Below, in pieces: positions 49,276-51,807 of a stretch of DNA of 51,807 nucleotides. The notes under the pieces are model-generated. The model saw nothing but the letters and a program-made list of their open reading frames with translations. It ran no database searches and had not been told where the DNA came from. How positions within the stretch are numbered: position 1 is the stretch's first letter; the number at the start of each line of letters is the position of its first letter. The translations under genes and the position numbers were made by a program. Origin of the DNA: JBDHTS01 sp044220535 (GTDB lineage: Bacteria > Pseudomonadota > Alphaproteobacteria > Micavibrionales > Micavibrionaceae). The stretch covers positions 1 through 51,807 of the forward strand of contig JBGAQU010000008.1 in the NCBI GenBank assembly GCA_044220535.1, written 5' to 3'.

Positions 49276-50094
49276 ATGAAACTGACACGTACGCATATTG
49301 CCCTGGCGATAACGCTGCCCGTTATGATGATCATAATGGTTTTTGGCGTCTCTTCCGTACTGCGTAATGAATCCAGGAAAGAACTGATCGAACGGCAAAC
49401 CCACGATCTTCTGGTCGCGTCCCGTGCTATCGGTACGGATGATTTTGAGAGCAGGCTGGACCTGGTTCGGGTGTTTATCAATGAAAACACCACGCATGTT
49501 ACCAACCTGCCTGCCCGGCCACTGACGCAAACTCTGCAGGATATGATTTATTATATCCGCAGCGAAACCGATGATCGCCCCCTTCTGGACAATGCAGCCC
49601 GCCGCAGCGTTATGAAGGCCATGTTAAAATCGCTGGGTTATCAGACACGCACCGCACGCCTGTATAATCCTGACACGATGAACAGCCACGCCATGATCGA
49701 AGTGCTGGATCCTAAAACAGGCCACTGGCATGCGCAGGACCCGGATTATGATGTTTATTGGGTCGAAACCAAAAGCGGCAAGCGCGTTTCCATCGGCGAC
49801 GTCCTGCAGTCCCCGGACACACACGAGCCATGCGGTCGAAACCTGTGCGGATGGGATCATCATAATCTCCAGGGCATGAATACTTTGGCTCTGAAGCCCT
49901 ATCTCCAGGTGCTCGTCCTGAAGGAAGCGGATGAGGAAATGACCTATTACCGCCCCGAAATCAACCCGGACGCCGTCCATAAGGTCGGCAACCGCACCGG
50001 CCAGTTCTGTGATGTTATCACCAATGCCTGCGATGCCGGATATGCACCGATTGTGGCGTATAAAAACACGGCGGAAGATATAAAGAGTCGCTAA
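49276..50094 (+). CDS. Membrane-anchored transglutaminase-like fold protein without catalytic Cys
   Basis: A 272-residue protein. An N-terminal hydrophobic segment (ALAITLPVMMIIMVFGVSSV, residues ~9-28) anchors or exports it. Residues ~115-165 look like a transglutaminase core: RRSVMKAMLKSLGYQTRTAR, then SHAMIEVLDPKTGHWHAQDP, with the His and Asp positions present. The Cys usually found at the start of the first helix (CRDFA-type) is absent: the matching place reads ARRSV. Later cysteines (PCGRNLCGW, QFCDVITNACDAG) may form disulfides. If the fold is right the protein is probably a non-catalytic or altered member. ATG 49276 follows an AAAGG site. Confidence 0.5.
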   Translation: MKLTRTHIALAITLPVMMIIMVFGVSSVLRNESRKELIERQTHDLLVASRAIGTDDFESRLDLVRVFINENTTHVTNLPARPLTQTLQDMIYYIRSETDDRPLLDNAARRSVMKAMLKSLGYQTRTARLYNPDTMNSHAMIEVLDPKTGHWHAQDPDYDVYWVETKSGKRVSIGDVLQSPDTHEPCGRNLCGWDHHNLQGMNTLALKPYLQVLVLKEADEEMTYYRPEINPDAVHKVGNRTGQFCDVITNACDAGYAPIVAYKNTAEDIKSR

Positions 50095-50161
50095 CTTTTT
50101 TCCAAATAAAATTGACCTGCTTATGAAATTCTGCATGAATTATAAAAACAGGGAGATAAAA

Positions 50162-50560
50162 ATGCCTTCTAGAAACACTATGGGCCTTATTGGCCTCGGG
50201 ATGCTTACTGCGTTTGCTGCAATAAATCCTGCAAACGCATGCATGACCGAACAGGACATTATTAATAAATTATCATCAAGCAACAGCTGGGTCTTTTCAA
50301 ACCCGGACGACATGGATGTTTTCAAAAGCGCTTATGCTTTAAAAGCGGACGTTTCTACAGTCGATGGCACAGAACATGTCCGTGCCTTTGAAAGAAAAGA
50401 TAAAGGTATAGTCGAAGGTGTATTTATAAAAAACGGATGCGCCATAGCGTCCGTCAAAATGCCTGAGCAAGAATTTAAAGCACATTGGGAAGCCTATCTA
50501 ACTCAAAGCAAAGAAGCTTTGCTTCGTTACCCTTTTGATCCTAATATACAGCCAGCTTGA
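50162..50560 (+). CDS. Small exported hypothetical protein
   Basis: A 132-residue protein with a signal peptide (MGLIGLGMLTAFAAINPANA, cleavage before CMTEQD). A Cys follows the cleavage site, but the preceding ANA is not a standard lipobox, so a soluble periplasmic form is likelier. The mature part is mixed alpha/beta with one more Cys (NGCAIAS), which could pair with the first. I chose ATG 50162 with GGGAGA at 50151-50156; an in-frame ATG at 50123 lacks such a site. No family recognised. AT-rich relative to the GDPD gene downstream. Confidence 0.65.
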   Translation: MPSRNTMGLIGLGMLTAFAAINPANACMTEQDIINKLSSSNSWVFSNPDDMDVFKSAYALKADVSTVDGTEHVRAFERKDKGIVEGVFIKNGCAIASVKMPEQEFKAHWEAYLTQSKEALLRYPFDPNIQPA

Positions 50561-50580
50561 ATATTTAGAGCAATGAGTCT

Positions 50581-51327
50581 ATGCCCTTAAAAATCCCTCC
50601 GATCATCGGCCATCGCGGCGCGTGTGCTTATGCGCCTGAAAATACCATATCTTCTATCCGCACAGCGGCAGAATTGGGCGTGAAGTGGGTGGAGCTGGAT
50701 GTGAAACTGTCCCGCGATCAGGTGCCGATTATTTTCCATGACGAAGAGCTGGACCGCACAACGAGTGGAAGCGGTTTGATCAAGGATTTCGACTGGAAGG
50801 ATTTGCAAGAGCTTGATGCAGGCAGCTGGTTCGGCGAAAGCTTTATCGGCACGCCTATTCCAACCCTTGAAGAAACAGTCGATGAACTGATCCGTCTTGG
50901 CCTCGGCTTCAACCTTGAAATCAAACCGTGTCCCGGCCGGGAAAAAGAAACGGCGGAGGTCGCGCTCGATCTGATGTCCCGCATCTGGGACAATCATGAC
51001 GGCCTGCTGATCTCCAGCTTCCAGCATGTCAGCCTGGAAAGCGCGATGGATATGGCGCCGGACTGGGCCCGCGGCCTGCTGCTTGATAGTGAATGGCCGC
51101 CAAACTGGAAGGAACTGGCCGAATATCTGGATGTTGCGTCCATCAACATCAACGGCAATGAAGTCACCCGCGAACAGGTGGAAGACATTATCGACCAGGA
51201 AAAATTGGTCCTCGCCTACACGATCAACGATCCGCAGCGCGCCCGCCTTCTGGAAGCCTGGGGCGTGGACGGCGTGTTTACAAATGTGCCGGATGTGCTA
51301 ATGGATACAAACCATAGCCTGCATTAA
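50581..51327 (+). CDS. ugpQ: Glycerophosphodiester phosphodiesterase
   Basis: A 248-residue GDPD-family TIM-barrel enzyme that hydrolyses glycerophosphodiesters to glycerol-3-phosphate and an alcohol. IIGHRGACAYAPENTISSIR carries the first catalytic His/Arg and Glu, VELDVKLSRDQVPIIFHDEE the metal-binding Glu-x-Asp and second His, and LGFNLEIKPCPGREKETAEV a further Glu. There is no signal peptide, so it is the cytoplasmic UgpQ type. Length is normal. It lies 25 bp before mscL. Confidence 0.9.
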   Translation: MPLKIPPIIGHRGACAYAPENTISSIRTAAELGVKWVELDVKLSRDQVPIIFHDEELDRTTSGSGLIKDFDWKDLQELDAGSWFGESFIGTPIPTLEETVDELIRLGLGFNLEIKPCPGREKETAEVALDLMSRIWDNHDGLLISSFQHVSLESAMDMAPDWARGLLLDSEWPPNWKELAEYLDVASININGNEVTREQVEDIIDQEKLVLAYTINDPQRARLLEAWGVDGVFTNVPDVLMDTNHSLH

Positions 51328-51352
51328 TATTCAAAAAAAAGGAAACAGATCC

Positions 51353-51751
51353 ATGTCCATCATCAAGGAATTTCGCGAATTCGCCGTTAAGGGCAATGTC
51401 ATGGATTTAGCCATCGGTGTCGTGATTGGCACGGCGTTCGGTAAAATCACCACATCACTTGTGAACGACATTATAATGCCACCGCTCGGTATTCTGATTG
51501 GCGGCGTAGATTTCAGCGCCTTGACGATTACCCTGAAAGACGCCGTTGGAACCACTCCGGCGGTCACCCTCAATTACGGCCTGTTTATTCAGACACTCGT
51601 CAACTTCCTGATCATCGCCTGGGCCATGTTCCTGGTCGTCAAGGTCATGAACCGCCTGAAACGCAAACGCGACGATGCCCCGGAGGATGAAAAACCAAGG
51701 CAGGAAGTGTTGCTGGAAGAAATCCGCGACCTGTTGAAAAAGCAAGGTTAA
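51353..51751 (+). CDS. mscL: Large-conductance mechanosensitive channel MscL
   Basis: A 132-residue inner-membrane channel that opens under osmotic downshock. The N-terminal helix and TM1 read SIIKEFREFAVKGNVMDLAI then GVVIGTAFGKITTSLVNDII, the family signature; TM2 is YGLFIQTLVNFLIIAWAMFL and the C-terminal helix RDLLKKQG closes the pentamer bundle. Length is typical. AAGGAAACAG at 51340-51349 is the ribosome site. A terminator follows. Confidence 0.95.
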   Translation: MSIIKEFREFAVKGNVMDLAIGVVIGTAFGKITTSLVNDIIMPPLGILIGGVDFSALTITLKDAVGTTPAVTLNYGLFIQTLVNFLIIAWAMFLVVKVMNRLKRKRDDAPEDEKPRQEVLLEEIRDLLKKQG

Positions 51752-51753
51752 TT

Positions 51754-51780
51754 CACTGAATTTGACGTTTCAGTGCCTTT
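51754..51780 (+). terminator. Probable rho-independent terminator after mscL
   Basis: A 7-bp stem CACTGAA (51754-51760) / TTCAGTG (51769-51775) with an 8-base loop is followed by CCTTTT. The stem is AT-rich, so it is a weak terminator. The window then ends in AAAAGGAG, apparently the ribosome site of the next gene. Confidence 0.6.
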
Positions 51781-51807
51781 TGAATACGATCAAACTATGA
51801 AAAGGAG

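Overview
The window looks like chromosome of a free-living alphaproteobacterium. From about 26.4 kb onward it carries the class-typical order miaB - phoH - ybeY - corC - lnt - XRE regulator - metK - trmB - rimP - nusA - infB - rbfA - truB - rpsO - pnp. It also has an NDUFS4-type complex I accessory subunit gene and proteins of typical alphaproteobacterial families. The organism cannot be named from sequence alone. Sampled housekeeping lines are near 60% GC, but several interspersed genes are visibly AT-richer (about 40-48% in lines I counted).

Layout. (1) 1-9.9 kb is a surface/glycan region: the 3' part of a large RTX-type secreted protein, a five-gene operon for a CDP-6-deoxyhexose (rfbF, rfbG, epimerase, reductase, hexapeptide acyltransferase), and a convergent TPR/GT41 (SPINDLY/OGT-like) glycosyltransferase. 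(2) 9.9-11.4 kb holds an extremely AT-rich spacer with an orphan rho-independent terminator (possible sRNA), a YCII protein, tRNA-Arg(TCT), the complex I subunit and tRNA-Pro(TGG). (3) 11.5-26.3 kb is a mixed region: DUF192 protein, alpha/beta hydrolase, MsbA-like ABC exporter, patatin phospholipase, ELM1-like protein, HAD hydrolase, a 1259-residue membrane-anchored coiled-coil protein, an APC permease, a hydroxyacid dehydrogenase and hypotheticals. (4) 26.4-49.2 kb is the tRNA-modification / RNA-processing / translation block. It is interrupted by AT-richer genes: a 705-residue PhoH paralogue between miaB and phoH, an HtrA protease plus a small ORF between trmB and rimP, and three opposite-strand genes between rpsO and pnp. 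(5) 49.2-51.8 kb has a transglutaminase-like protein, a small exported protein, a glycerophosphodiesterase and mscL.

Three conserved genes show frame damage near their 5' ends: rimP has at least three frame changes, pnp has at least six within about 270 bp, and miaB has a compensated double shift. Their neighbours are intact, so local sequence or assembly error is the simplest explanation, but true decay cannot be excluded from one sequence.

The most interesting signals are the tandem PhoH paralogue with a large unassigned middle region; a perfect 45-bp-arm inverted repeat between convergent genes; the roughly 18% GC block ending in an orphan terminator; a hairpin that would occlude the metK Shine-Dalgarno; a family of GTCATCCCGGC-type palindromes in inverted pairs; and an RTX gene with an abrupt composition switch.
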